In this document: in pieces, positions 14,701-29,100 of the stretch
Layout: every line of letters begins with the position of its first letter
Position numbering within the stretch: the stretch's first letter is position 1
Assembly: GCF_021869535.1 (NCBI RefSeq)
Contig: NW_026262701.1
Coordinates: 8,174,974 to 8,238,973 of the forward strand
Length of the DNA: 64,000 nucleotides
Direction: 5' to 3'
DNA from: Mytilus californianus
Taxonomy: Eukaryota; Mollusca; Bivalvia; Mytilida; Mytilidae
Translations under genes and position numbers: made by a program
The notes under the pieces: model-generated
What the model was told of the DNA's origin: nothing
Databases searched by the model: none
The model's input: the letters and a program-made list of their open reading frames with translations, nothing else

Positions 14701-17460
14701 TATCATATCTAAACAAAGATTTGAGCAAAAAGAAGCATATCTCGATCTCCCATATCATTTATATGCTTTTTAATATGCAAATGTGGAGAACGACCTAAAT
14801 TGACAACCTGTTTTTTTAAGCTTGACATTGCTGAAGACCATTTTATTCACATGTGTTATGCTATTTGAAACTTATATTTCCATTAAAAGTACATTTATAA
14901 CATGTAAAAGGTTTTTTTATAACTTAACAACTTCAGAAAATTGTGGTAAGTGAAAAATATTACATTTCATATAAGGCCTCACTTCATTTGAAAACCTCCA
15001 TTTTTTGGCACAGGCTCATATAAAATTTACTTCTGGCCATTTTTTATAAGTCTGAAACATGAAGTATGCTATCTGTTTCTTTTAATAGGTGATAACTTAT
15101 ACATAGAGACACTAAAAAGTGTAAGTTTTGGTATATTTTGGTTTTTAGAAGCCCAAACTTGGTAGTTGAAATTGTTCTAATTCAACGCCACAATTCAGCA
15201 CCCAAAGTTCAGATATAAAAATTGCCACATTTTTTATAATTGGTATCATATGGCTTTGAAACTTTGTAAACTGTTTTATAATACACTAAGCTTAAATCAT
15301 GCCAAGTTTTATTAGAATTGGTCAAGTTTTAGACCCCTAATAGGCCCAAGACCACAATTTATGATCCCGCTTTTCGTTGTCCACGAATATAGTTCCTTTT
15401 AATTAGAGTGTATTTTTTCTTAATTTTTTTTCTTTCCTTTCCTCACTCATTTCTTAGTTTTTTTGGGGTGGAAATAAAAGAAGAGAGGTGAAATAAACTT
15501 TTGGATGTAGTATTTTAACTGATTTTGATATGGAAAGAGTGATTAGGCCAGGTGCAAAAAGGTGATATTTACAGTTTTCGGAACATCTCTTGACTTGTCC
15601 ATAGGGGTATGGATGTGTATTGGCTAAATTTGTAAGAGTCATTGGTTCAATCTTTCTGAATTTTGTATATATTTTTGGACTAGTACTATACATTACACAC
15701 ACAAAAGATTTCACAAAAATGCATGGTGCAATTTTTTTAATGAAACAAAACGTTACAAAGAACTAATAGGGGAATTTAATTGTGGTCTGTGGCCTAAGAG
15801 GTGAATTCAGGAAATATTGAATTTGTACTTTGACAACTTCCCTGAATGATCTATTGGTATTAATTTGTCAAACTACATGAGAATAAATGATTTCCACTTT
15901 TATTTGATAGAAATTTTGTAAAAAAGTGACATTTCAGCCTACATGCCAAAAATTGAGCTTTTTCAGTTGTTTCAATATTTTTACAAAAGTAGCATGCTTA
16001 CTTTCTCTCTGACAGATTTTTCTGGTTTTCTATTTGTGTTTGTGGTATCTAATGTAGATGTTTAACTCATTTTTGAACACTGAACACAAAAAAAAGTAGA
16101 TAAAATCAGAATAAGAGTGCAAAATGTGCTGCTTTAATGGTCTTAGTCTAACGGTCAGTATGAAGCAAGTGAAAAATGAGGTTCTATGCACATACAAGTT
16201 GAATTCCTTTAAGCAGATTTCACTGAATCTGTATCAAAAGCACTTATTTCTGGTTGTTTGACCTTGTCTGTTTCACAGACTACCTTTATTTTCTTTTGTT
16301 TGATAGCTAGTGGTTAAAATATTGGCCTTTTGAGGCTGAAATTTCATGCCGGTTTTAAAAAGTAAAGTAAATAACTTTGCATCAAATCATACTGTCTACA
16401 TATATAGTTGAAAGTGACAGTCTTGTTACATCCAGACTCCATGTTTTATCATATCTAAACAAAGATTTGAGCAAAAAGAAGCATATCTCGATCTCCCATA
16501 TCATTTATATGCTTTTTAATATGCAAATGTGGAGAACGACCTAAATTGACAACCTGTTTTTTTAAGCTTGACATTGCTGAAGACCATTTTATTCACATGT
16601 GTTATGCTATTTGAAACTTATATTTCCATTAAAAGTACATTTATAACATGTAAAAGGTTTTTTTATAACTTAACAACTTCAGAAAATTGTGGTAAGTGAA
16701 AAATATTACATTTCATATAAGGCCTCACTTCATTTGAAAACCTCCATTTTTTGGCACAGGCTCATATAAAATTTACTTCTGGCCATTTTTTATAAGTCTG
16801 AAACATGAAGTATGCTATCTGTTTCTTTTAATAGGTGATAACTTATACATAGAGACACTAAAAAGTGTAAGTTTTGGTATATTTTGGTTTTTAGAAGCCC
16901 AAACTTGGTAGTTGAAATTGTTCTAATTCAACGCCACAATTCAGCACCCAAAGTTCAGATATAAAAATTGCCACATTTTTTATAATTGGTATCATATGGC
17001 TTTGAAACTTTGTAAACTGTTTTATAATACACTAAGCTTAAATCATGCCAAGTTTTATTAGAATTGGTCAAGTTTTAGACCCCTAATAGGCCCAAGACCA
17101 CAATTAATGATCCCGCTTTTCGTTGTCCACGAATATAGTTCCTTTTAATTAGAGTGTATTTTTTCTTAATTTTTTTTCTTTCCTTTCCTCACTCATTTCT
17201 TAGTTTTTTTGGGGTGGAAATAAAAGAAGAGAGGTGAAATAAACTTTTGGATGTAGTATTTTAACTGATTTTGATATGGAAAGAGTGATTAGGCCAGGTG
17301 CAAAAAGGTGATATTTACAGTTTTCGGAACATCTCTTGACTTGTCCATAGGGGTATGGATGTGTATTGGCTAAATTTGTAAGAGTCATTGGTTCAATCTT
17401 TCTGAATTTTGTATATATTTTTGGACTAGTACTATACATTACACACACAAAAGATTTGAC
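8732..17460. repeat. Five-unit block A (units 6-10) of a duplicated higher-order segment
   Basis: This 8,729-bp block contains three marker variants absent from most units: C instead of A at 9500 (unit 6), a 1-bp-shorter TATATATGG form near 11641 (unit 7), and T instead of A at 15360 (unit 9). The same three markers in the same order and at the same spacing occur in block B, exactly 8,729 bp downstream. Block A has one private change that I noticed, G to C at 15712. The outer limits of the duplicated segment are arbitrary within the marker-free units on either side. Confidence 0.85.
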
Positions 17461-20400
17461 AAAAATGCATGGTGCAATTTTTTTAATGAAACAAAACGTT
17501 ACAAAGAACTAATAGGGGAATTTAATTGTGGTCTGTGGCCTAAGAGGTGAATTCAGGAAATATTGAATTTGTACTTTGACAACTTCCCTGAATGATCTAT
17601 TGGTATTAATTTGTCAAACTACATGAGAATAAATGATTTCCACTTTTATTTGATAGAAATTTTGTAAAAAAGTGACATTTCAGCCTACATGCCAAAAATT
17701 GAGCTTTTTCAGTTGTTTCAATATTTTTACAAAAGTAGCATGCTTACTTTCTCTCTGACAGATTTTTCTGGTTTTCTATTTGTGTTTGTGGTATCTAATG
17801 TAGATGTTTAACTCATTTTTGAACACTGAACACAAAAAAAAGTAGATAAAATCAGAATAAGAGTGCAAAATGTGCTGCTTTAATGGTCTTAGTCTAACGG
17901 TCAGTATGAAGCAAGTGAAAAATGAGGTTCTATGCACATACAAGTTGAATTCCTTTAAGCAGATTTCACTGAATCTGTATCAAAAGCACTTATTTCTGGT
18001 TGTTTGACCTTGTCTGTTTCACAGACTACCTTTATTTTCTTTTGTTTGATAGCTAGTGGTTAAAATATTGGCCTTTTGAGGCTGAAATTTCATGCCGGTT
18101 TTAAAAAGTAAAGTAAATAACTTTGCATCAAATCATACTGTCTACATATATAGTTGAAAGTGACAGTCTTGTTACATCCAGACTCCATGTTTTATCATAT
18201 CTAAACAAAGATTTGAGCAAAAAGAAGCCTATCTCGATCTCCCATATCATTTATATGCTTTTTAATATGCAAATGTGGAGAACGACCTAAATTGACAACC
18301 TGTTTTTTTAAGCTTGACATTGCTGAAGACCATTTTATTCACATGTGTTATGCTATTTGAAACTTATATTTCCATTAAAAGTACATTTATAACATGTAAA
18401 AGGTTTTTTTATAACTTAACAACTTCAGAAAATTGTGGTAAGTGAAAAATATTACATTTCATATAAGGCCTCACTTCATTTGAAAACCTCCATTTTTTGG
18501 CACAGGCTCATATAAAATTTACTTCTGGCCATTTTTTATAAGTCTGAAACATGAAGTATGCTATCTGTTTCTTTTAATAGGTGATAACTTATACATAGAG
18601 ACACTAAAAAGTGTAAGTTTTGGTATATTTTGGTTTTTAGAAGCCCAAACTTGGTAGTTGAAATTGTTCTAATTCAACGCCACAATTCAGCACCCAAAGT
18701 TCAGATATAAAAATTGCCACATTTTTTATAATTGGTATCATATGGCTTTGAAACTTTGTAAACTGTTTTATAATACACTAAGCTTAAATCATGCCAAGTT
18801 TTATTAGAATTGGTCAAGTTTTAGACCCCTAATAGGCCCAAGACCACAATTAATGATCCCGCTTTTCGTTGTCCACGAATATAGTTCCTTTTAATTAGAG
18901 TGTATTTTTTCTTAATTTTTTTTCTTTCCTTTCCTCACTCATTTCTTAGTTTTTTTGGGGTGGAAATAAAAGAAGAGAGGTGAAATAAACTTTTGGATGT
19001 AGTATTTTAACTGATTTTGATATGGAAAGAGTGATTAGGCCAGGTGCAAAAAGGTGATATTTACAGTTTTCGGAACATCTCTTGACTTGTCCATAGGGGT
19101 ATGGATGTGTATTGGCTAAATTTGTAAGAGTCATTGGTTCAATCTTTCTGAATTTTGTATATATTTTTGGACTAGTACTATACATTACACACACAAAAGA
19201 TTTGACAAAAATGCATGGTGCAATTTTTTTAATGAAACAAAACGTTACAAAGAACTAATAGGGGAATTTAATTGTGGTCTGTGGCCTAAGAGGTGAATTC
19301 AGGAAATATTGAATTTGTACTTTGACAACTTCCCTGAATGATCTATTGGTATTAATTTGTCAAACTACATGAGAATAAATGATTTCCACTTTTATTTGAT
19401 AGAAATTTTGTAAAAAAGTGACATTTCAGCCTACATGCCAAAAATTGAGCTTTTTCAGTTGTTTCAATATTTTTACAAAAGTAGCATGCTTACTTTCTCT
19501 CTGACAGATTTTTCTGGTTTTCTATTTGTGTTTGTGGTATCTAATGTAGATGTTTAACTCATTTTTGAACACTGAACACAAAAAAAAGTAGATAAAATCA
19601 GAATAAGAGTGCAAAATGTGCTGCTTTAATGGTCTTAGTCTAACGGTCAGTATGAAGCAAGTGAAAAATGAGGTTCTATGCACATACAAGTTGAATTCCT
19701 TTAAGCAGATTTCACTGAATCTGTATCAAAAGCACTTATTTCTGGTTGTTTGACCTTGTCTGTTTCACAGACTACCTTTATTTTCTTTTGTTTGATAGCT
19801 AGTGGTTAAAATATTGGCCTTTTGAGGCTGAAATTTCATGCCGGTTTTAAAAAGTAAAGTAAATAACTTTGCATCAAATCATACTGTCTACATATATAGT
19901 TGAAAGTGACAGTCTTGTTACATCCAGACTCCATGTTTTATCATATCTAAACAAAGATTTGAGCAAAAAGAAGCATATCTCGATCTCCCATATCATTTAT
20001 ATGCTTTTTAATATGCAAATGTGGAGAACGACCTAAATTGACAACCTGTTTTTTTAAGCTTGACATTGCTGAAGACCATTTTATTCACATGTGTTATGCT
20101 ATTTGAAACTTATATTTCCATTAAAAGTACATTTATAACATGTAAAAGGTTTTTTTATAACTTAACAACTTCAGAAAATTGTGGTAAGTGAAAAATATTA
20201 CATTTCATATAAGGCCTCACTTCATTTGAAAACCTCCATTTTTTGGCACAGGCTCATATAAAATTTACTTCTGGCCATTTTTTATAAGTCTGAAACATGA
20301 AGTATGCTATCTGTTTCTTTTAATAGGTGATAACTTATACATAGAGACACTAAAAAGTGTAAGTTTTGGTATATATGGTTTTTAGAAGCCCAAACTTGGT

Positions 20401-23400
20401 AGTTGAAATTGTTCTAATTCAACGCCACAATTCAGCACCCAAAGTTCAGATATAAAAATTGCCACATTTTTTATAATTGGTATCATATGGCTTTGAAACT
20501 TTGTAAACTGTTTTATAATACACTAAGCTTAAATCATGCCAAGTTTTATTAGAATTGGTCAAGTTTTAGACCCCTAATAGGCCCAAGACCACAATTAATG
20601 ATCCCGCTTTTCGTTGTCCACGAATATAGTTCCTTTTAATTAGAGTGTATTTTTTCTTAATTTTTTTTCTTTCCTTTCCTCACTCATTTCTTAGTTTTTT
20701 TGGGGTGGAAATAAAAGAAGAGAGGTGAAATAAACTTTTGGATGTAGTATTTTAACTGATTTTGATATGGAAAGAGTGATTAGGCCAGGTGCAAAAAGGT
20801 GATATTTACAGTTTTCGGAACATCTCTTGACTTGTCCATAGGGGTATGGATGTGTATTGGCTAAATTTGTAAGAGTCATTGGTTCAATCTTTCTGAATTT
20901 TGTATATATTTTTGGACTAGTACTATACATTACACACACAAAAGATTTGACAAAAATGCATGGTGCAATTTTTTTAATGAAACAAAACGTTACAAAGAAC
21001 TAATAGGGGAATTTAATTGTGGTCTGTGGCCTAAGAGGTGAATTCAGGAAATATTGAATTTGTACTTTGACAACTTCCCTGAATGATCTATTGGTATTAA
21101 TTTGTCAAACTACATGAGAATAAATGATTTCCACTTTTATTTGATAGAAATTTTGTAAAAAAGTGACATTTCAGCCTACATGCCAAAAATTGAGCTTTTT
21201 CAGTTGTTTCAATATTTTTACAAAAGTAGCATGCTTACTTTCTCTCTGACAGATTTTTCTGGTTTTCTATTTGTGTTTGTGGTATCTAATGTAGATGTTT
21301 AACTCATTTTTGAACACTGAACACAAAAAAAAGTAGATAAAATCAGAATAAGAGTGCAAAATGTGCTGCTTTAATGGTCTTAGTCTAACGGTCAGTATGA
21401 AGCAAGTGAAAAATGAGGTTCTATGCACATACAAGTTGAATTCCTTTAAGCAGATTTCACTGAATCTGTATCAAAAGCACTTATTTCTGGTTGTTTGACC
21501 TTGTCTGTTTCACAGACTACCTTTATTTTCTTTTGTTTGATAGCTAGTGGTTAAAATATTGGCCTTTTGAGGCTGAAATTTCATGCCGGTTTTAAAAAGT
21601 AAAGTAAATAACTTTGCATCAAATCATACTGTCTACATATATAGTTGAAAGTGACAGTCTTGTTACATCCAGACTCCATGTTTTATCATATCTAAACAAA
21701 GATTTGAGCAAAAAGAAGCATATCTCGATCTCCCATATCATTTATATGCTTTTTAATATGCAAATGTGGAGAACGACCTAAATTGACAACCTGTTTTTTT
21801 AAGCTTGACATTGCTGAAGACCATTTTATTCACATGTGTTATGCTATTTGAAACTTATATTTCCATTAAAAGTACATTTATAACATGTAAAAGGTTTTTT
21901 TATAACTTAACAACTTCAGAAAATTGTGGTAAGTGAAAAATATTACATTTCATATAAGGCCTCACTTCATTTGAAAACCTCCATTTTTTGGCACAGGCTC
22001 ATATAAAATTTACTTCTGGCCATTTTTTATAAGTCTGAAACATGAAGTATGCTATCTGTTTCTTTTAATAGGTGATAACTTATACATAGAGACACTAAAA
22101 AGTGTAAGTTTTGGTATATTTTGGTTTTTAGAAGCCCAAACTTGGTAGTTGAAATTGTTCTAATTCAACGCCACAATTCAGCACCCAAAGTTCAGATATA
22201 AAAATTGCCACATTTTTTATAATTGGTATCATATGGCTTTGAAACTTTGTAAACTGTTTTATAATACACTAAGCTTAAATCATGCCAAGTTTTATTAGAA
22301 TTGGTCAAGTTTTAGACCCCTAATAGGCCCAAGACCACAATTAATGATCCCGCTTTTCGTTGTCCACGAATATAGTTCCTTTTAATTAGAGTGTATTTTT
22401 TCTTAATTTTTTTTCTTTCCTTTCCTCACTCATTTCTTAGTTTTTTTGGGGTGGAAATAAAAGAAGAGAGGTGAAATAAACTTTTGGATGTAGTATTTTA
22501 ACTGATTTTGATATGGAAAGAGTGATTAGGCCAGGTGCAAAAAGGTGATATTTACAGTTTTCGGAACATCTCTTGACTTGTCCATAGGGGTATGGATGTG
22601 TATTGGCTAAATTTGTAAGAGTCATTGGTTCAATCTTTCTGAATTTTGTATATATTTTTGGACTAGTACTATACATTACACACACAAAAGATTTGACAAA
22701 AATGCATGGTGCAATTTTTTTAATGAAACAAAACGTTACAAAGAACTAATAGGGGAATTTAATTGTGGTCTGTGGCCTAAGAGGTGAATTCAGGAAATAT
22801 TGAATTTGTACTTTGACAACTTCCCTGAATGATCTATTGGTATTAATTTGTCAAACTACATGAGAATAAATGATTTCCACTTTTATTTGATAGAAATTTT
22901 GTAAAAAAGTGACATTTCAGCCTACATGCCAAAAATTGAGCTTTTTCAGTTGTTTCAATATTTTTACAAAAGTAGCATGCTTACTTTCTCTCTGACAGAT
23001 TTTTCTGGTTTTCTATTTGTGTTTGTGGTATCTAATGTAGATGTTTAACTCATTTTTGAACACTGAACACAAAAAAAAGTAGATAAAATCAGAATAAGAG
23101 TGCAAAATGTGCTGCTTTAATGGTCTTAGTCTAACGGTCAGTATGAAGCAAGTGAAAAATGAGGTTCTATGCACATACAAGTTGAATTCCTTTAAGCAGA
23201 TTTCACTGAATCTGTATCAAAAGCACTTATTTCTGGTTGTTTGACCTTGTCTGTTTCACAGACTACCTTTATTTTCTTTTGTTTGATAGCTAGTGGTTAA
23301 AATATTGGCCTTTTGAGGCTGAAATTTCATGCCGGTTTTAAAAAGTAAAGTAAATAACTTTGCATCAAATCATACTGTCTACATATATAGTTGAAAGTGA

Positions 23401-26189
23401 CAGTCTTGTTACATCCAGACTCCATGTTTTATCATATCTAAACAAAGATTTGAGCAAAAAGAAGCATATCTCGATCTCCCATATCATTTATATGCTTTTT
23501 AATATGCAAATGTGGAGAACGACCTAAATTGACAACCTGTTTTTTTAAGCTTGACATTGCTGAAGACCATTTTATTCACATGTGTTATGCTATTTGAAAC
23601 TTATATTTCCATTAAAAGTACATTTATAACATGTAAAAGGTTTTTTTATAACTTAACAACTTCAGAAAATTGTGGTAAGTGAAAAATATTACATTTCATA
23701 TAAGGCCTCACTTCATTTGAAAACCTCCATTTTTTGGCACAGGCTCATATAAAATTTACTTCTGGCCATTTTTTATAAGTCTGAAACATGAAGTATGCTA
23801 TCTGTTTCTTTTAATAGGTGATAACTTATACATAGAGACACTAAAAAGTGTAAGTTTTGGTATATTTTGGTTTTTAGAAGCCCAAACTTGGTAGTTGAAA
23901 TTGTTCTAATTCAACGCCACAATTCAGCACCCAAAGTTCAGATATAAAAATTGCCACATTTTTTATAATTGGTATCATATGGCTTTGAAACTTTGTAAAC
24001 TGTTTTATAATACACTAAGCTTAAATCATGCCAAGTTTTATTAGAATTGGTCAAGTTTTAGACCCCTAATAGGCCCAAGACCACAATTTATGATCCCGCT
24101 TTTCGTTGTCCACGAATATAGTTCCTTTTAATTAGAGTGTATTTTTTCTTAATTTTTTTTCTTTCCTTTCCTCACTCATTTCTTAGTTTTTTTGGGGTGG
24201 AAATAAAAGAAGAGAGGTGAAATAAACTTTTGGATGTAGTATTTTAACTGATTTTGATATGGAAAGAGTGATTAGGCCAGGTGCAAAAAGGTGATATTTA
24301 CAGTTTTCGGAACATCTCTTGACTTGTCCATAGGGGTATGGATGTGTATTGGCTAAATTTGTAAGAGTCATTGGTTCAATCTTTCTGAATTTTGTATATA
24401 TTTTTGGACTAGTACTATACATTACACACACAAAAGATTTGACAAAAATGCATGGTGCAATTTTTTTAATGAAACAAAACGTTACAAAGAACTAATAGGG
24501 GAATTTAATTGTGGTCTGTGGCCTAAGAGGTGAATTCAGGAAATATTGAATTTGTACTTTGACAACTTCCCTGAATGATCTATTGGTATTAATTTGTCAA
24601 ACTACATGAGAATAAATGATTTCCACTTTTATTTGATAGAAATTTTGTAAAAAAGTGACATTTCAGCCTACATGCCAAAAATTGAGCTTTTTCAGTTGTT
24701 TCAATATTTTTACAAAAGTAGCATGCTTACTTTCTCTCTGACAGATTTTTCTGGTTTTCTATTTGTGTTTGTGGTATCTAATGTAGATGTTTAACTCATT
24801 TTTGAACACTGAACACAAAAAAAAGTAGATAAAATCAGAATAAGAGTGCAAAATGTGCTGCTTTAATGGTCTTAGTCTAACGGTCAGTATGAAGCAAGTG
24901 AAAAATGAGGTTCTATGCACATACAAGTTGAATTCCTTTAAGCAGATTTCACTGAATCTGTATCAAAAGCACTTATTTCTGGTTGTTTGACCTTGTCTGT
25001 TTCACAGACTACCTTTATTTTCTTTTGTTTGATAGCTAGTGGTTAAAATATTGGCCTTTTGAGGCTGAAATTTCATGCCGGTTTTAAAAAGTAAAGTAAA
25101 TAACTTTGCATCAAATCATACTGTCTACATATATAGTTGAAAGTGACAGTCTTGTTACATCCAGACTCCATGTTTTATCATATCTAAACAAAGATTTGAG
25201 CAAAAAGAAGCATATCTCGATCTCCCATATCATTTATATGCTTTTTAATATGCAAATGTGGAGAACGACCTAAATTGACAACCTGTTTTTTTAAGCTTGA
25301 CATTGCTGAAGACCATTTTATTCACATGTGTTATGCTATTTGAAACTTATATTTCCATTAAAAGTACATTTATAACATGTAAAAGGTTTTTTTATAACTT
25401 AACAACTTCAGAAAATTGTGGTAAGTGAAAAATATTACATTTCATATAAGGCCTCACTTCATTTGAAAACCTCCATTTTTTGGCACAGGCTCATATAAAA
25501 TTTACTTCTGGCCATTTTTTATAAGTCTGAAACATGAAGTATGCTATCTGTTTCTTTTAATAGGTGATAACTTATACATAGAGACACTAAAAAGTGTAAG
25601 TTTTGGTATATTTTGGTTTTTAGAAGCCCAAACTTGGTAGTTGAAATTGTTCTAATTCAACGCCACAATTCAGCACCCAAAGTTCAGATATAAAAATTGC
25701 CACATTTTTTATAATTGGTATCATATGGCTTTGAAACTTTGTAAACTGTTTTATAATACACTAAGCTTAAATCATGCCAAGTTTTATTAGAATTGGTCAA
25801 GTTTTAGACCCCTAATAGGCCCAAGACCACAATTAATGATCCCGCTTTTCGTTGTCCACGAATATAGTTCCTTTTAATTAGAGTGTATTTTTTCTTAATT
25901 TTTTTTCTTTCCTTTCCTCACTCATTTCTTAGTTTTTTTGGGGTGGAAATAAAAGAAGAGAGGTGAAATAAACTTTTGGATGTAGTATTTTAACTGATTT
26001 TGATATGGAAAGAGTGATTAGGCCAGGTGCAAAAAGGTGATATTTACAGTTTTCGGAACATCTCTTGACTTGTCCATAGGGGTATGGATGTGTATTGGCT
26101 AAATTTGTAAGAGTCATTGGTTCAATCTTTCTGAATTTTGTATATATTTTTGGACTAGTACTATACATTACACACACAAAAGATTTGAC
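17461..26189. repeat. Five-unit block B (units 11-15), tandem copy of block A
   Basis: Markers at 18229 (C), near 20370 (TATATATGG, 1 bp short) and 24089 (T) each lie 8,729 bp after their counterparts in block A (9500, 11641, 15360). The offset is five units minus one base, as expected with one 1,745-bp unit in each block. The 15712 change of block A is absent here (the equivalent base near 24441 is G), so it arose after the duplication, or this copy was corrected. Confidence 0.85.
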
Positions 26190-29100
26190 AAAAATGCATG
26201 GTGCAATTTTTTTAATGAAACAAAACGTTACAAAGAACTAATAGGGGAATTTAATTGTGGTCTGTGGCCTAAGAGGTGAATTCAGGAAATATTGAATTTG
26301 TACTTTGACAACTTCCCTGAATGATCTATTGGTATTAATTTGTCAAACTACATGAGAATAAATGATTTCCACTTTTATTTGATAGAAATTTTGTAAAAAA
26401 GTGACATTTCAGCCTACATGCCAAAAATTGAGCTTTTTCAGTTGTTTCAATATTTTTACAAAAGTAGCATGCTTACTTTCTCTCTGACAGATTTTTCTGG
26501 TTTTCTATTTGTGTTTGTGGTATCTAATGTAGATGTTTAACTCATTTTTGAACACTGAACACAAAAAAAAGTAGATAAAATCAGAATAAGAGTGCAAAAT
26601 GTGCTGCTTTAATGGTCTTAGTCTAACGGTCAGTATGAAGCAAGTGAAAAATGAGGTTCTATGCACATACAAGTTGAATTCCTTTAAGCAGATTTCACTG
26701 AATCTGTATCAAAAGCACTTATTTCTGGTTGTTTGACCTTGTCTGTTTCACAGACTACCTTTATTTTCTTTTGTTTGATAGCTAGTGGTTAAAATATTGG
26801 CCTTTTGAGGCTGAAATTTCATGCCGGTTTTAAAAAGTAAAGTAAATAACTTTGCATCAAATCATACTGTCTACATATATAGTTGAAAGTGACAGTCTTG
26901 TTACATCCAGACTCCATGTTTTATCATATCTAAACAAAGATTTGAGCAAAAAGAAGCATATCTCGATCTCCCATATCATTTATATGCTTTTTAATATGCA
27001 AATGTGGAGAACGACCTAAATTGACAACCTGTTTTTTTAAGCTTGACATTGCTGAAGACCATTTTATTCACATGTGTTATGCTATTTGAAACTTATATTT
27101 CCATTAAAAGTACATTTATAACATGTAAAAGGTTTTTTTATAACTTAACAACTTCAGAAAATTGTGGTAAGTGAAAAATATTACATTTCATATAAGGCCT
27201 CACTTCATTTGAAAACCTCCATTTTTTGGCACAGGCTCATATAAAATTTACTTCTGGCCATTTTTTATAAGTCTGAAACATGAAGTATGCTATCTGTTTC
27301 TTTTAATAGGTGATAACTTATACATAGAGACACTAAAAAGTGTAAGTTTTGGTATATTTTGGTTTTTAGAAGCCCAAACTTGGTAGTTGAAATTGTTCTA
27401 ATTCAACGCCACAATTCAGCACCCAAAGTTCAGATATAAAAATTGCCACATTTTTTATAATTGGTATCATATGGCTTTGAAACTTTGTAAACTGTTTTAT
27501 AATACACTAAGCTTAAATCATGCCAAGTTTTATTAGAATTGGTCAAGTTTTAGACCCCTAATAGGCCCAAGACCACAATTAATGATCCCGCTTTTCGTTG
27601 TCCACGAATATAGTTCCTTTTAATTAGAGTGTATTTTTTCTTAATTTTTTTTCTTTCCTTTCCTCACTCATTTCTTAGTTTTTTTGGGGTGGAAATAAAA
27701 GAAGAGAGGTGAAATAAACTTTTGGATGTAGTATTTTAACTGATTTTGATATGGAAAGAGTGATTAGGCCAGGTGCAAAAAGGTGATATTTACAGTTTTC
27801 GGAACATCTCTTGACTTGTCCATAGGGGTATGGATGTGTATTGGCTAAATTTGTAAGAGTCATTGGTTCAATCTTTCTGAATTTTGTATATATTTTTGGA
27901 CTAGTACTATACATTACACACACAAAAGATTTGACAAAAATGCATGGTGCAATTTTTTTAATGAAACAAAACGTTACAAAGAACTAATAGGGGAATTTAA
28001 TTGTGGTCTGTGGCCTAAGAGGTGAATTCAGGAAATATTGAATTTGTACTTTGACAACTTCCCTGAATGATCTATTGGTATTAATTTGTCAAACTACATG
28101 AGAATAAATGATTTCCACTTTTATTTGATAGAAATTTTGTAAAAAAGTGACATTTCAGCCTACATGCCAAAAATTGAGCTTTTTCAGTTGTTTCAATATT
28201 TTTACAAAAGTAGCATGCTTACTTTCTCTCTGACAGATTTTTCTGGTTTTCTATTTGTGTTTGTGGTATCTAATGTAGATGTTTAACTCATTTTTGAACA
28301 CTGAACACAAAAAAAAGTAGATAAAATCAGAATAAGAGTGCAAAATGTGCTGCTTTAATGGTCTTAGTCTAACGGTCAGTATGAAGCAAGTGAAAAATGA
28401 GGTTCTATGCACATACAAGTTGAATTCCTTTAAGCAGATTTCACTGAATCTGTATCAAAAGCACTTATTTCTGGTTGTTTGACCTTGTCTGTTTCACAGA
28501 CTACCTTTATTTTCTTTTGTTTGATAGCTAGTGGTTAAAATATTGGCCTTTTGAGGCTGAAATTTCATGCCGGTTTTAAAAAGTAAAGTAAATAACTTTG
28601 CATCAAATCATACTGTCTACATATATAGTTGAAAGTGACAGTCTTGTTACATCCAGACTCCATGTTTTATCATATCTAAACAAAGATTTGAGCAAAAAGA
28701 AGCATATCTCGATCTCCCATATCATTTATATGCTTTTTAATATGCAAATGTGGAGAACGACCTAAATTGACAACCTGTTTTTTTAAGCTTGACATTGCTG
28801 AAGACCATTTTATTCACATGTGTTATGCTATTTGAAACTTATATTTCCATTAAAAGTACATTTATAACATGTAAAAGGTTTTTTTATAACTTAACAACTT
28901 CAGAAAATTGTGGTAAGTGAAAAATATTACATTTCATATAAGGCCTCACTTCATTTGAAAACCTCCATTTTTTGGCACAGGCTCATATAAAATTTACTTC
29001 TGGCCATTTTTTATAAGTCTGAAACATGAAGTATGCTATCTGTTTCTTTTAATAGGTGATAACTTATACATAGAGACACTAAAAAGTGTAAGTTTTGGTA

